A DNA stretch of 64,000 nucleotides from Peptoclostridium litorale DSM 5388. Lineage in GTDB: Bacteria; Bacillota; Clostridia; Peptostreptococcales; Peptostreptococcaceae. A model generated the notes under the pieces. It ran no database searches. It was not told where the DNA came from and was given only the letters and a program-made list of their open reading frames with translations. Where the stretch lies: contig NZ_FSRH01000016.1 in NCBI RefSeq assembly GCF_900141635.1, forward strand, positions 19,280-83,279, read 5' to 3'. Positions 9,156 to 18,852 of the stretch are shown piece after piece (within the stretch, counting starts at the first letter, position 1; the number at the start of each line of letters is the position of its first letter). Position numbers and translations under genes: made by a program.

Positions 9156-10589
9156 TTATTCCGCCAAAGCAAGCTCTTCATCCAAGCTATATTCCGATTG
9201 AACTCGCCTGCTTGTAATGGCGCTTATTATGACAAGTCCTAAAAATGAACCTATCAGTCCAAACGCCACATATGGCACATTGCTGTTCATAATCTGCCCT
9301 ATAATGCATCCTCCAAATCCACAAAACATGCTGCCTATAGCACCCTGAACGGTGAGAAAATTTTTATTCCTCATAAAATACCCCACAAATATAGGGAAAA
9401 GAAGCGCCGATGCAGAATATGCATAAGTGGCTATAAGCCAATTCAGTGCATGTGGGAACGCAAGTGAAAGCGCAACTGCCAGCGCCATTACTACTACTGA
9501 AAGTATGCGCGAAAGTCTTATCATTTTCTTTTCATCATATCCATTTGGGTTTATTACCTTAGCATAAAAGTCCCTTGTTAGATTAACCACTATCGACTGG
9601 ACGGCGCTATCAGTTGTGGAGATTATGGTTGCCACAAGGAATCCCGAATATAGTGCCATAAACCACGCAGGAACCTGAGTCAAAAACCATCCCGCAGCCA
9701 TCTCAGGTGCAAGATTCGGATTCATTGATCTTATCGAAAGCCCCATGAATGCAGCCCATACGTCAGCTGAAAGAACCACCACTGCGCTTATTATAAGGCT
9801 CGTCTTTACAGTTTTTACATTTTCAACTGCATATATTCGCTGGTAGTACATCTGATTTGTAAGCCCACCGGGGAGTATTGAAAGCGCCCACAGCAATATA
9901 GTAAATCCACCTGCCGCACTCATTCCTTTTGGAAATTCAGCTATTTCTGGCGGAACGTTGGATACTATAGTCTGTATTCCTCCTCCCATTTTCAATGTAA
10001 ACACTAGCGATACTGCCGATACCAAAATCATAAGGCAGCCGAATATGAAATCCGTCCATGCCACAGATGCCAGTCCTGCTGGCAGCACATATATAAGGCT
10101 TATTACCGCAAACACTATTATAAGCAAAGGCATGGAAAATCCTGTGAGCGAAGAATACAACTTTCCGAAGGCGACAAGCTGAGTGCATATCCATCCAAAA
10201 GGAACTATTATAGTCATAATTGCTGTCATTGAAATTAAAAGCTTATTTTTTCCATACAGCCTCTCGAATATTTCAGGTACAGTAGTGAAATTTGATTTTC
10301 TGAGCCAGTCTGCTATAGCTGTAAGCAGTACAAGCGTTCCCGATAAAAAAACGCCGTAGGTAAGTGCAGACCACCCGCTTGCATATCCTATGCCGACATG
10401 CGCAACCAGTACTCCTCCACCCATGGCAGTAGCATACTGAGTTCCTATTATTACGTAGATAGGAAGATTTCTCCCCCCTAATGCCCAGTCTTCCCCTGAT
10501 TTCGTATGCTTGCCCATAAAAAAAGATAGTAGCCCTGTTCCTCCAAGCACTACTACAGCGCTTAAAATCATAAGAAAAATCACATTCAT
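9156..10589 (-). CDS. Sodium:solute symporter (SSS family)
   Basis: This 477-aa integral membrane protein of the SSS (SLC5-like) family has about 13 predicted membrane helices. Visible family features are the N-terminal GGRNLP after TM1, the TM2 segment with GGGVLVAHVG, and the late helix with STTDSAVQSI, which corresponds to the conserved sodium-site serine/threonine region. These transporters couple Na+ entry to uptake of organic acids, amino acids or sugars, and the substrate is not predictable here. The start is ATG after GAGGGGGGA. A GntR-type operator overlaps its promoter (10671-10699), and the regulator gene is next upstream. Confidence 0.9.
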   Translation of the reverse strand: MNVIFLMILSAVVVLGGTGLLSFFMGKHTKSGEDWALGGRNLPIYVIIGTQYATAMGGGVLVAHVGIGYASGWSALTYGVFLSGTLVLLTAIADWLRKSNFTTVPEIFERLYGKNKLLISMTAIMTIIVPFGWICTQLVAFGKLYSSLTGFSMPLLIIVFAVISLIYVLPAGLASVAWTDFIFGCLMILVSAVSLVFTLKMGGGIQTIVSNVPPEIAEFPKGMSAAGGFTILLWALSILPGGLTNQMYYQRIYAVENVKTVKTSLIISAVVVLSADVWAAFMGLSIRSMNPNLAPEMAAGWFLTQVPAWFMALYSGFLVATIISTTDSAVQSIVVNLTRDFYAKVINPNGYDEKKMIRLSRILSVVVMALAVALSLAFPHALNWLIATYAYSASALLFPIFVGYFMRNKNFLTVQGAIGSMFCGFGGCIIGQIMNSNVPYVAFGLIGSFLGLVIISAITSRRVQSEYSLDEELALAE

Positions 10590-10670
10590 ATAATAAATCC
10601 CCCCTCGTATTTGAAACTTATTTTTTCAAAACCCCTCCGATTTCATTGAAAAATCATCCCATTTCTTTGG

Positions 10671-10699
10671 ATTGTATTACATTCAAACAAATATTCCAA
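10671..10699 (-). promoter_or_regulatory. Promoter and GntR-type operator of the symporter gene
   Basis: On the minus strand a -35 TTGGAA (10694-10699) and a -10 TACAAT (10671-10676) are 17 bp apart. The plus-strand sequence TTGTATTACAT overlapping the -10 fits TNGTNNNACNA except for the last base. The same arrangement occurs before the mrp, TRAP and second opine dehydrogenase genes. Confidence 0.65.
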
Positions 10700-10746
10700 T
10701 GCTTCTTGTGAGGCTTTTTGATTTTTTTTGAAACTTTTTTGAAGGC

Positions 10747-10786
10747 AAAAAAAAAACAGCCATTCGTGTCGAAATTTGCTGTTTTT
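10747..10786 (-). terminator. Terminator of the gntR gene
   Basis: On the minus strand AAAAACAGC pairs with GCTGTTTTT around a 17-base loop that can itself partly pair. The second arm runs into ten T residues. It lies 78 bp after the gntR stop codon. The remainder of 10590-10863 contains the symporter promoter. Confidence 0.75.
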
Positions 10787-10863
10787 ATATACCCAGTTCA
10801 TAAAATTTTAAACATATTTATTCAAAAAAAATATATTCTATATTGATGTACCGCTATATATTT

Positions 10864-11592
10864 TTATTTTTTCTGCTTTTCGATTCCATTTTTTTGTATT
10901 TCTTCTCTGTAGCGCTCTATTCTGGTCTCTATGTGCTTGACCATAAGCGCTTCCGCCTTCCCAGGCTCATTATTTTTTATGAAGTTTAAAAGCTCCATGT
11001 GTTCAGCTATTTCATTTTCCAATTCATTAGAATGCACATAGCTGTATATATACATGAATCTTTGCGCATTGAGTTCATTTGTAATAGAATCTAAAAGTTT
11101 GCTCAACACTCTATTTCTAGACATATCCCCGATGATCTTGTGAAGTTCGTAACCCATTGATACATTATATGTTTTGTCTTTTATAGCCTTTTTGCTCTTA
11201 TTGAGTATTTTCTCTAGTTTTTCGATGTCTTCTTTTTGAGCTCTCTCAACTGCCAGACGTGCAATCTTAGGCTCAATAATAAGCCTGGCCTCCATAAGCT
11301 CCAGTATGGTGCTGTCTTCTTTTAGCACATTTAAAAGCTCCATTGAGTTTATGCTGTTAAGTGCATTTTTTGACAAAAAAGTTCCTTTTCCCGGCTTAGC
11401 TTCTACAATCCCCGACAACGCAAGGTATTTAAGGGCCTCCCTTACACTGTTTCGGCTTACGCCAAAAGATTCAGACAGAGCAAGTTCTCCAGGTATCTTC
11501 TCTCCGGGATTCCACTCTCCATTTTTGACCATTACAATTATTTGACTTACAACTTCTTCGTATAGCGTTTTTTTGCTAAGTGGTTTAATCAT
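10864..11592 (-). CDS. GntR transcriptional regulator, FadR subfamily
   Basis: This is a 242-aa DNA-binding regulator. Residues about 10-75 form the winged helix-turn-helix (LYEEVVSQIIVMVKNGEW, then PGEKIPGELALSESFGVSRN, then SVREALKYL). Residues about 95-225 are the all-helical FCD effector domain, with histidines such as ELHKIIGDMS and HIETR that in this family bind metal or carboxylate ligands. An earlier ATG at 11649 lacks a ribosome site, and I chose the ATG at 11592 after AGGAGG. TNGTNNNACNA-type palindromes precede this gene, the symporter, mrp, TRAP, chemoreceptor and opine dehydrogenase genes, which suggests an autoregulated local repressor (inference). Confidence 0.9.
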   Translation of the reverse strand: MIKPLSKKTLYEEVVSQIIVMVKNGEWNPGEKIPGELALSESFGVSRNSVREALKYLALSGIVEAKPGKGTFLSKNALNSINSMELLNVLKEDSTILELMEARLIIEPKIARLAVERAQKEDIEKLEKILNKSKKAIKDKTYNVSMGYELHKIIGDMSRNRVLSKLLDSITNELNAQRFMYIYSYVHSNELENEIAEHMELLNFIKNNEPGKAEALMVKHIETRIERYREEIQKNGIEKQKK

Positions 11593-11661
11593 ATTTCCTC
11601 CTATCCGACACTTTCCCAAAACATGTCCAACTGTAATATATTCAATCATTCATATACTCAT

Positions 11662-11688
11662 ATTGTACCACATAAAGAATTATTCCAA
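11662..11688 (-). promoter_or_regulatory. Candidate promoter/operator of gntR
   Basis: TTGTACCACAT on the plus strand (11663-11673) matches the operator core, and its complement contains TACAAT as a possible -10 (11662-11667). TTGGAA (11683-11688) is a possible -35, but the spacing is only 15 bp. It lies about 70 bp upstream of the gntR start, suggesting autoregulation. Confidence 0.5.
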
Positions 11689-11772
11689 TGAGCAATTCGA
11701 AAAAATTAATATGTAAACTATTTATAGTTCACGTGCTTTTTATAACCCTTCACTCTTATTACTTATATCCCG

Positions 11773-12690
11773 TCACTGTCTCCTATACGCTGCACCCCTC
11801 CTTTTCAAACACGAGCTTATCATTGCAATTATTACTGCGGTCCATATGGCGCCGAAACTAATTAGATGCGTTTTCGTAAAGACCTCTTTGAATATGAAAA
11901 CTCCCAAAATAAGGCTTAATGTCGGAGCGTAATACTGTATGAATCCTATCCTCGAAAGATTTACCAATTTCACCCCATGAGAAAACATCAATAAGGGTAT
12001 TGCTGTAAATGCCCCCGTTGAAATCAGCATTGAAATATTGGCGCCACTTGCTCCAATCAGTACTCCTTTTCCACTCGCTTCACTGTATGCTATGCATGCC
12101 AATGCAATTGGAAGCAGCATGCTGACTTCGGCGGTAATTCCTATAATGGGATTGATATCGACAGTCTTTTTCATAAAAGTATATCCCACAAAAGTTACAA
12201 TCAGTAAAACTGCAACTAGCGGAACTTTCCCCAAATTGGCGGTCATAATAAGAACGCCTGCCAGAGCGACAAATAAGGATACCGCCTCAAATATATCAAT
12301 TTTTTCATTTAGTATGAATATACCTATGAAAATTGTCATTATGGGCGTTATATATTGCCCCAGGCTTGCCTCCACAACCTGTCTTGAATATACAGAGTAT
12401 ATATTTATAAGCCAATTCAAGCTAATGAGCGCTGCACATGCAATTACACAAATCCTTTTTTTCCTATTCTTTAATACATCAATTAGTTCATGTACTCTGC
12501 CTTTGACAAATAGCATGCATATTAGAAGCACAAATGACCATACTATCCTGTGGGCCAGAAGTTGAATAAGCGGAACCCCCTGTAAAAGGCTCCAATACAG
12601 GGGCTGTAACCCCCAAACTGTGTAAGTGAAAATAATGCTCAATACTCCAAGGTTTTTATCCCTTTCCTCAAAGCCATCAAAACTCTCCAT
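11773..12690 (-). CDS. rarD: RarD-like EamA/DMT family transporter
   Basis: This 305-aa membrane protein has about ten hydrophobic helices in two EamA repeats. The N-terminal segment (GVLSIIFTYTVWGLQPLYWSL) and AHRIVWSFVLL are characteristic of RarD. Family members export small metabolites, and the substrate of RarD itself is uncertain. I chose the ATG at 12690, a few bases after GGGAGG, over longer frames. It lies downstream of the mrp operon with 182 bp between and no clear terminator, so it may be read through from mrp or use its own promoter. A degenerate operator-like half site (ATCCTACATT, 12749-12758) precedes it. Confidence 0.85.
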   Translation of the reverse strand: MESFDGFEERDKNLGVLSIIFTYTVWGLQPLYWSLLQGVPLIQLLAHRIVWSFVLLICMLFVKGRVHELIDVLKNRKKRICVIACAALISLNWLINIYSVYSRQVVEASLGQYITPIMTIFIGIFILNEKIDIFEAVSLFVALAGVLIMTANLGKVPLVAVLLIVTFVGYTFMKKTVDINPIIGITAEVSMLLPIALACIAYSEASGKGVLIGASGANISMLISTGAFTAIPLLMFSHGVKLVNLSRIGFIQYYAPTLSLILGVFIFKEVFTKTHLISFGAIWTAVIIAMISSCLKRRGAAYRRQ

Positions 12691-12872
12691 AAAACCTCCC
12701 GCAATATACTGCTCTTTGCAATTCCATGACCGGACCTCTTGTCCAGTCATCCTACATTCCCCGGTATATATTACACTACTTCCACATTATATTCAACACT
12801 TTATTTCCGCCCCTGTAACTCGCCTTTCCCCTAACCCGTTGAAATTTAAACCTTTTTTTAGAAATGATTCTT

Positions 12873-14795
12873 TTATTTAATCAAAAGCGCACTGACCGCC
12901 GCTATAAAAATCACTGCAGTAACAAATACAGAATAGGTTATACTCTCCATTCTGATAAGAATCATTCTGGATATTTCTGATATTTCATAATACTTATTTT
13001 CTCCCTTTTTCAAACTTTCATTTTTCATCTGCATTTTGCAAACTCGCTTAAACCACCCAAAAGCGCCCTGTATGATTTTTTCCATGAATCCGTCTATAAA
13101 ACCAAATGCCGCATTAAAAGCTTTGAATGTAAATCTATACGCTATAGCGAATACCCAATTCATATTTTTTGACCAATCCTCCAAAATATCAGTGTATACC
13201 AATATTCCTCCCTTTCTTTTTACGCACCCTTTCAGTTCGAATATTTTGTATACAAAAAAGCCCATAACTACAACTTGAACTGAAGCTTTCAAATAATCCA
13301 GCTTGTAAAACTCAAAACCAATTATTGCTGATTCTGCGAACATCCCAGCGCTCCCCTGCTGAATCAGCTGGTTTACAAAGTCAGGAGCGGCACTTATATA
13401 CGCCATAGGCAGCAGCGTCATAAATAACGGGATGTACAAGTTATATCCCACAGGGCTTCCCTTGCCCTCAGACTTGCATATGGGCGATGAAAATATTGCT
13501 GAATATAGCTTTAGCGAATAAGCTACTGCAAAGCTGCTTGAAATAAAAAATACCGACTCTATGGCATACTTCCAAAATCCAATGTCAAGCTCTGCAATGC
13601 CGTGATGTATGAGGGTCTTGCTTGTGAATCCATTAAATCCAGGAAATCCTATATTCGAAAGAAGCCCCACCGCCCAAAACATCTTGAGCGAGCCTTTTAT
13701 TGGACTCTTGTGTATTGAATTGATATCTTCGCTTTTTGTATCCAGCATAATCACCCCTGCAGCCATAAAGAGGAGGCTTTTGCACAAGGCGTGATTGACA
13801 ACGTGATATACGGACGCTGATATTGCAGTCTGAGGATTATGGTGAGTAAGCCCCGCAAGCGCCACAGCCAAAACCATATATCCCATATGGCTCATGCTGC
13901 TGTAGGCAAGTATCTTTTTTATTTCAGTATTCAATATCGCCAAAAGCCCTCCAATAAGCATGCTTGCTGTTGATACAATCAAGAGGAATATGCTGAATTT
14001 TTCATCCCAATTCACTATGAACGAAATCACCATTATTCCGTAAACTCCAGTTTTCGCCATCACCCCCGACAAAACTACAGTGGCCGGTGCAGGCGAGTGC
14101 GAGTATGTCTTTGAAAGCCATATGTGAAGCGGAAACATGCATGCCTTGGCCGCAAAGCCCATACTCATAAGTATTGCAGCTGCGTATTTTATGTTGCCCA
14201 TCTGACTTCCCATTTCAGCCAGCTTGCCTATTTGGAGCTCTCCCGTGTGCTCGTAGAGTATGAATATACCCATAAGGCTTGCCATTCCAGATGCTATAGA
14301 AACCATGAAATATAATTTTCCCGCTTCATGTGCACCATCACTTTCTTTGTGAATCACCAGCACATATGATACAAGTGCCATGACCTCAAAGAATGTAAAA
14401 AGGTTTAGCAGGTTTTCAGATATAAAAACACCTACAACGGCTGAAAGCGTAACCATAAAGCATGCATGGAACCTATGTGCCCTGCCGTCTGCATCAATAT
14501 GCCAAGTCGAATACATTCCTGCAATCATCCATATGAATCCGGACATGCATACAAAGATATACCTTAGCATGTCAAGCTTCATGTGCAATCCATACCCCAT
14601 TACATGAGGCAGTTGAATATTCATGTCAGATTTTTGCAGCATTCTAAAACAAGCGCATATAACTCCGAATTCGATCAAAAGGGCTGTAGTCAGTATAATA
14701 TCTGCAGCCCTTTTGCTCCTTTTGCCTGAAAAATAAACTGCCAGTGATGAAACTGCTGGGAAAGCCAGTATGAATAAAAGAATGTAACTGTTCAA
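12873..14795 (-). CDS. MrpD/NuoL-like proton-conducting antiporter subunit (third copy)
   Basis: This large membrane subunit of the Mrp/complex I antiporter family has 640 aa and about 14-16 helices. The conserved glutamate of the fifth helix is E137 (FFEVMALVSYVLV), and the lysine helix reads AKACMFPLHIWLS, followed by SPAPATVVLSG. These residues form the proton/cation pathway in relatives. It is longer than MrpD (about 490 aa) and has a C-terminal extension of roughly 130 residues with amphipathic and hydrophobic segments. It is the last gene of the mrp operon, 26 bp after the previous subunit, and it may stand in for the missing large MrpA. Confidence 0.87.
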   Translation of the reverse strand: MNSYILLFILAFPAVSSLAVYFSGKRSKRAADIILTTALLIEFGVICACFRMLQKSDMNIQLPHVMGYGLHMKLDMLRYIFVCMSGFIWMIAGMYSTWHIDADGRAHRFHACFMVTLSAVVGVFISENLLNLFTFFEVMALVSYVLVIHKESDGAHEAGKLYFMVSIASGMASLMGIFILYEHTGELQIGKLAEMGSQMGNIKYAAAILMSMGFAAKACMFPLHIWLSKTYSHSPAPATVVLSGVMAKTGVYGIMVISFIVNWDEKFSIFLLIVSTASMLIGGLLAILNTEIKKILAYSSMSHMGYMVLAVALAGLTHHNPQTAISASVYHVVNHALCKSLLFMAAGVIMLDTKSEDINSIHKSPIKGSLKMFWAVGLLSNIGFPGFNGFTSKTLIHHGIAELDIGFWKYAIESVFFISSSFAVAYSLKLYSAIFSSPICKSEGKGSPVGYNLYIPLFMTLLPMAYISAAPDFVNQLIQQGSAGMFAESAIIGFEFYKLDYLKASVQVVVMGFFVYKIFELKGCVKRKGGILVYTDILEDWSKNMNWVFAIAYRFTFKAFNAAFGFIDGFMEKIIQGAFGWFKRVCKMQMKNESLKKGENKYYEISEISRMILIRMESITYSVFVTAVIFIAAVSALLIK

Positions 14796-14821
14796 AATAT
14801 CCCCCCCATTGTGTTGCGCTC

Positions 14822-16279
14822 TTAAAAAGATATTTCACTTGTCAGCCCCTCAATAAAATCAAGCGTTATCGAAGGGAAAATCCCGTTGGCAATTATAATT
14901 GCCGTAATAACAACTATGGGCACCAGCATTTTGAAGCCGGCTTCTTTTTCCATTTCCATGCTTCCGTTGTCCTCTTTGCACTGGTAAAAAAATGCTTTTG
15001 TAATTATCGGCATAAGATATGCGGCCGTAAGAACTGCACTAACTAATAGTGTTACAGCGAACCAAGCCCTGCCCGCTTCAAGACTCCCAATTGCAATATA
15101 CCACTTGCTCATGAATCCGTTCGTCGGGGGTATTCCTATGAGCGATATAGCTGCTATGGCAAAGCATGTCATTGTAACGGGCATTTTCCTCCCAACGCCT
15201 CTGAGCTCTGATATGTTTTTCTTGTGCAGCTTCACATATATTGCTCCTGCGCAAAAGAATAGCACTATCTTTATTAGTGCGTGGTTTACAAAATGCAAAA
15301 GCCCGCCCCAAAGCGCCTTTTCATTGAGTGCAAAAACGCCCAGAAGTATATATCCAAGCTGGCTTATGGTTGAATATGCAAGCCTTTTTTTGAGATTATC
15401 ATGAGTAAGGGCGAGGAAAGATCCCATCAGTATAGTCACGCAAGCAAATGCTCCGGCATAGAAATGCCCGTTTATATCCTTAAGCGCATTGGCCCCGAAC
15501 ACAAAATACGCCACCCTTATTATGGAGAACACACCCGACTTTACCACCGCAACCGCATGAAGCAGCGAGCTTACCGGAGTCGGGGCAACCATTGCACTTG
15601 GAAGCCAAGAATGAAACGGGACAACAGCCGCCTTGACTCCGAATCCTAAAAACATAAGCATGAATGAATACAAAAGCATGTTTTTTTCGCTTGCGCTGTA
15701 TTCCAAGCTTGCAGGCGCAAACTGCATATTTGGGGCAATGCTGTATAAAATCACCATTCCCAAAACGATAAGGGCGGCTCCTCCAAATGAATATACAAGA
15801 TATTTTCTTCCGCTTCTGAAAGCCTCCTCGCTGCGTGAGTGTATGACAAGCGGGTATGTGAACAGGGTCAGCACCTCATAAAACAAATACAGTGTAACCA
15901 AATTGCCTGAAAACGCTATCCCTACAATCACTCCCAAAGTTGCAGTGAAAAATGCAAAAAAACCTCTGGAATCCTTTTCATGCTCCATATATTCCATAGA
16001 ATAAAAAGCCGTCAGTATCCAAAGGCTTGAAGCCAATACGGCAAATAAGGACCCCAGCCTGTCTATTTTTAAAAATATGCTTATATATTCATTGAGTTTT
16101 AAAATCTCAATGCTCTTTGGAAAATCCACAGCCAAAATCAATATTACAACTGCCATATTAAATATTACGGTAACGCCCGCAATAATACGCATGAGCCTTT
16201 CGCTTTCAAACCGCCTTGATAGAATCAAAAGTGAAGATATTAAAGGTAATGCTATCGGCATAATTATAAGACTGGCCAA
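14822..16279 (-). CDS. MrpD/NuoL-like proton-conducting antiporter subunit (second copy)
   Basis: This 485-aa polytopic membrane protein belongs to the proton-conducting antiporter family. The key glutamate helix (LYLFYEVLTLFTYPLV) and lysine helix (KAAVVPFHSWLPSAM) are intact, as is the second lysine/histidine region (HFVNHALIKIVLFF). The start is TTG at 16279, after a GAGGGGTGGG purine-rich site. It lies 27 bp from its upstream paralogue. Together with the flanking paralogues it should form one of several ion-translocating modules in the membrane complex. Confidence 0.87.
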   Translation of the reverse strand: MASLIIMPIALPLISSLLILSRRFESERLMRIIAGVTVIFNMAVVILILAVDFPKSIEILKLNEYISIFLKIDRLGSLFAVLASSLWILTAFYSMEYMEHEKDSRGFFAFFTATLGVIVGIAFSGNLVTLYLFYEVLTLFTYPLVIHSRSEEAFRSGRKYLVYSFGGAALIVLGMVILYSIAPNMQFAPASLEYSASEKNMLLYSFMLMFLGFGVKAAVVPFHSWLPSAMVAPTPVSSLLHAVAVVKSGVFSIIRVAYFVFGANALKDINGHFYAGAFACVTILMGSFLALTHDNLKKRLAYSTISQLGYILLGVFALNEKALWGGLLHFVNHALIKIVLFFCAGAIYVKLHKKNISELRGVGRKMPVTMTCFAIAAISLIGIPPTNGFMSKWYIAIGSLEAGRAWFAVTLLVSAVLTAAYLMPIITKAFFYQCKEDNGSMEMEKEAGFKMLVPIVVITAIIIANGIFPSITLDFIEGLTSEISF

Positions 16280-16306
16280 ATTCCCACCCCTCGCAAAATA
16301 AATAGT

Positions 16307-17788
16307 CTATATGATATTAGAAAAATCCAAAGTCAACAATTCTATAATTCTCCCCGAGAATATTCCAAGTGTAACCATTGCAACAACCAAAAGCACACTC
16401 TGCATAGAATTGGCAAGCGAACTTTTGCATGAACTGCTGATATTTCCAAATTCAGCTTCGCATTTGAAATATCCCCTTGTCAAAACCGGAATATAGTAAA
16501 GGCAGTTTAAAATCGAGCTGATTAAGACCACAGCTACAAGACCTGTCCTTTTTGATTCAATGCTTGCCATACAAAGATTCCACTTGCTTACGAACCCCGG
16601 TAAAATTGGAATTCCTATCATTGAAAGCGCACCCAATGCAAACACTCCCAAAGGCAGGGGCATTCTTCTCCCTATGCCGCTCATGCCTTTTATTGAATAG
16701 GTATTTGTTTTTTCAGTTATCAATCCCACACTGAGAAACATCGCTGATTTTGTAAGTGCGTGGCCCATCATGTGGACTATGGAAATCACAAATCCCAATG
16801 TATTTCCAAGCCCTACTCCAAAGAAAACATACCCCATCTGCGCTATGCTTGAATATGCAACCATCTTTTTTATATTGTCCTGAAATACGGCAAACACAGA
16901 TCCCATTATCATACCTGCAGACCCAAGTGCAATCACTATGTCAAGCACTCCGCTCTCCCTTATTATCTGAGCTCCAAATGCGGTGTGAAAAACCTTTATC
17001 AAGAGAATCGCCGGACCCTTTAGCCCTACGGCCGATATGACGGCACTTGTAACGTCGGTTGCTGACGAGTGAGCATCCGCAAGCCACACGTGAAATGGAA
17101 ACATTGCCCCCTTTATACCTATTCCAATTGTCAAAAGTCCCAAAGCTGCCATGGCCACACCGCGGTACTCCCTGTAGACCTTTGAAATTTCAATCCCTAT
17201 AAAATCCATATTCAAATTTCCTGTGATTGAGTATATGAAAGCTATCCCCATGAGTATAAGGCCCGAACCAAGACTGCTATAGACGAGATATTTTATTGCG
17301 GCGTTTATGTTCTGCGCTCTGTCTTTGGCGACTATCATTCCGCATGCGGCAAGAGTGCTCACCTCTATGAACACGTATGCATTGAAAATGTCGTTCGTAA
17401 ACGTCATCCCGCAAATCGACGCATTAAATACGTTGAATACAAGGTAGTAAATAGGCATCTTTTCAGCTGGAATGTCCTTTTGGACATTTAATATGGAGTG
17501 CCATGCCGCTAAAAATGCTACAAGCGTAAAAATGCAGGCCATCGCCGATTCGAAAACTCCCACCTTGAACTCTATCCCCCAAGGAGCCTTGAAATGTCCC
17601 ATGTCATATTTGAACATCCCATTAACGCTTACATAGTAAAAGGTCAGCGCCGCCAGTGTAAGGCAAACAAAGTTCACAGCGAAAGAAATGGCTTTAGCTG
17701 TCTTTTCACCCTTCACCATCGGCATTAAAAACGAACTCATAAACGGAATTAGTACAATAAACATTGGAAAGCTCTTGAAATACTCCAT
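16307..17788 (-). CDS. mrpD: MrpD-like antiporter subunit (first copy)
   Basis: This 493-aa membrane protein follows mrpC by 5 bp, the canonical position of MrpD (MbhH in the archaeal order). It has the conserved glutamate (NAYVFIEVSTLAACGM), the KGAMFPFHVWLADAH lysine helix and a late HALTKSAMFL segment. In Mrp complexes MrpD is essential for Na+(Li+)/H+ exchange. Its length matches the family. Two further related genes follow, so the exact division of labour between the three cannot be read from the sequence. Confidence 0.9.
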   Translation of the reverse strand: MEYFKSFPMFIVLIPFMSSFLMPMVKGEKTAKAISFAVNFVCLTLAALTFYYVSVNGMFKYDMGHFKAPWGIEFKVGVFESAMACIFTLVAFLAAWHSILNVQKDIPAEKMPIYYLVFNVFNASICGMTFTNDIFNAYVFIEVSTLAACGMIVAKDRAQNINAAIKYLVYSSLGSGLILMGIAFIYSITGNLNMDFIGIEISKVYREYRGVAMAALGLLTIGIGIKGAMFPFHVWLADAHSSATDVTSAVISAVGLKGPAILLIKVFHTAFGAQIIRESGVLDIVIALGSAGMIMGSVFAVFQDNIKKMVAYSSIAQMGYVFFGVGLGNTLGFVISIVHMMGHALTKSAMFLSVGLITEKTNTYSIKGMSGIGRRMPLPLGVFALGALSMIGIPILPGFVSKWNLCMASIESKRTGLVAVVLISSILNCLYYIPVLTRGYFKCEAEFGNISSSCKSSLANSMQSVLLVVAMVTLGIFSGRIIELLTLDFSNII

Positions 17789-17793
17789 TTTAG

Positions 17794-18156
17794 CTACGCC
17801 TCCCTAATCCTTATGATTTCATCCATTTCAATAGTTCCATATTTTTCATGCAGCTTCACTGTAAGCGCAAGAGCAAGAGCAGTCATGCTGACAGCCACAA
17901 CTATCCCCGTAAGCATTAGCGCTGTTGGAACAGGGTTTATGTACTCAAAAACCGCCCCCAGCTTTCCAATTACAATGGGGGCCTTTTTTCCGCTTATGTA
18001 TCCCTTTGCAATGAAAAACAAGAATACAGCAGTGTCCATTATGTTCAGCCCTATTATTTTTTTGAGCATATTGTTGTTTATAAGAAGAGTCATAAACCCA
18101 ATGCCAAACAATACAATCGAGCAAGTCTCCACGTAGTTTGTAAGCAGTTTTTCCAT
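17794..18156 (-). CDS. mrpC: Na+/H+ antiporter subunit MrpC (NuoK-like)
   Basis: This 120-aa protein with three membrane helices belongs to the NuoK/MrpC family. The conserved central helix (IIGLNIMDTAVFLFFI) and the third helix (PTALMLTGIVVAVSMTALALAL) are clear. The C-terminus is hydrophilic. Its stop lies 5 bp before mrpD and its start overlaps the mrpB stop by one base. It corresponds to MbhG in the archaeal hydrogenase order. Confidence 0.93.
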   Translation of the reverse strand: MEKLLTNYVETCSIVLFGIGFMTLLINNNMLKKIIGLNIMDTAVFLFFIAKGYISGKKAPIVIGKLGAVFEYINPVPTALMLTGIVVAVSMTALALALTVKLHEKYGTIEMDEIIRIREA

Positions 18157-18584
18157 TATACCTCCCCTTCGCTAAACAGAGCATATAAAAAATACATTGC
18201 AACAGCAACTACGGCTCCCACAAATATGTTAAGAGGTAGAAGGTATCTTCCCGAAAATATTTTGCCGGGGGTTCCGATCGGAAGATCGTACATGTGCAGG
18301 CCCAGCCCTCCATTTATGAAAGAATACCCCTTTAAAAGACCATATGACAAAAGCGAAAAACACGTTATTTTAAGAAGCCTTTTAAGCGGGTACCTTAGCC
18401 TTGCACACTCTCCCCCGTTCACCATACTGTAAAGTATGAGGCTTGCACCTATTATTGTCCCTCCCGCGAATCCCCCTCCCGGCGAAATATGCCCGTTCAC
18501 TATGACATATATGCCAAATATCTGTATAAATGGTATTACCGCGCTTGAAACTACGCTAAGTATCGTGCTTTTCATCTTTTGCAC
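18156..18584 (-). CDS. mrpB: Na+/H+ antiporter subunit MrpB
   Basis: This 142-aa membrane protein has the MnhB domain, with the family signature GHISPGGGFAGGTIIGA in the second helix region. In the Mrp complex it sits next to MrpC and the MrpA C-terminal helices. The gene overlaps the preceding small subunit by 29 bp and mrpC by one base, so translation is probably coupled. It corresponds to MbhF. Confidence 0.93.
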   Translation of the reverse strand: MQKMKSTILSVVSSAVIPFIQIFGIYVIVNGHISPGGGFAGGTIIGASLILYSMVNGGECARLRYPLKRLLKITCFSLLSYGLLKGYSFINGGLGLHMYDLPIGTPGKIFSGRYLLPLNIFVGAVVAVAMYFLYALFSEGEV

Positions 18585-18852
18585 CTTCTTTCTTGAGAAG
18601 CATCATTACGACCATAACCCCGGTAAAAATCACCGATGCCTCTATGAGAGTGTCAAACGCCCTGTAGTCAAGTATTATGCCTGTTACTATGTTCAAAGCC
18701 CCTGTCTCTTTTGTCGTCTCTTGAATATAAGTTTTGCTCACATAATTATGTGCCGGCGAGCTCTCGCTCCCAAATTCCGGCAAGTCAGCCACCGCTCCAA
18801 GCAACAGCGCTATCAGCGCAAGCGTTAAAATCACCGAAAACCTTTTCCTCAC
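18556..18852 (-). CDS. MbhE-like subunit (MrpA C-terminal domain as separate gene)
   Basis: This 98-aa protein has an N-terminal helix, a polar loop and a C-terminal helix. It matches the part of MrpA that archaeal membrane-bound hydrogenases encode as MbhE, including NIVTGIILDYRAFDTLIEASVIFTG, of which the DYRAFDT and E residues are the diagnostic part. In bacterial Mrp this is normally the end of one 800-residue MrpA. Here it is free-standing and overlaps mrpB by 29 bp and the upstream MbhD-like gene by 4 bp. Confidence 0.85.
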   Translation of the reverse strand: MRKRFSVILTLALIALLLGAVADLPEFGSESSPAHNYVSKTYIQETTKETGALNIVTGIILDYRAFDTLIEASVIFTGVMVVMMLLKKEGAKDEKHDT

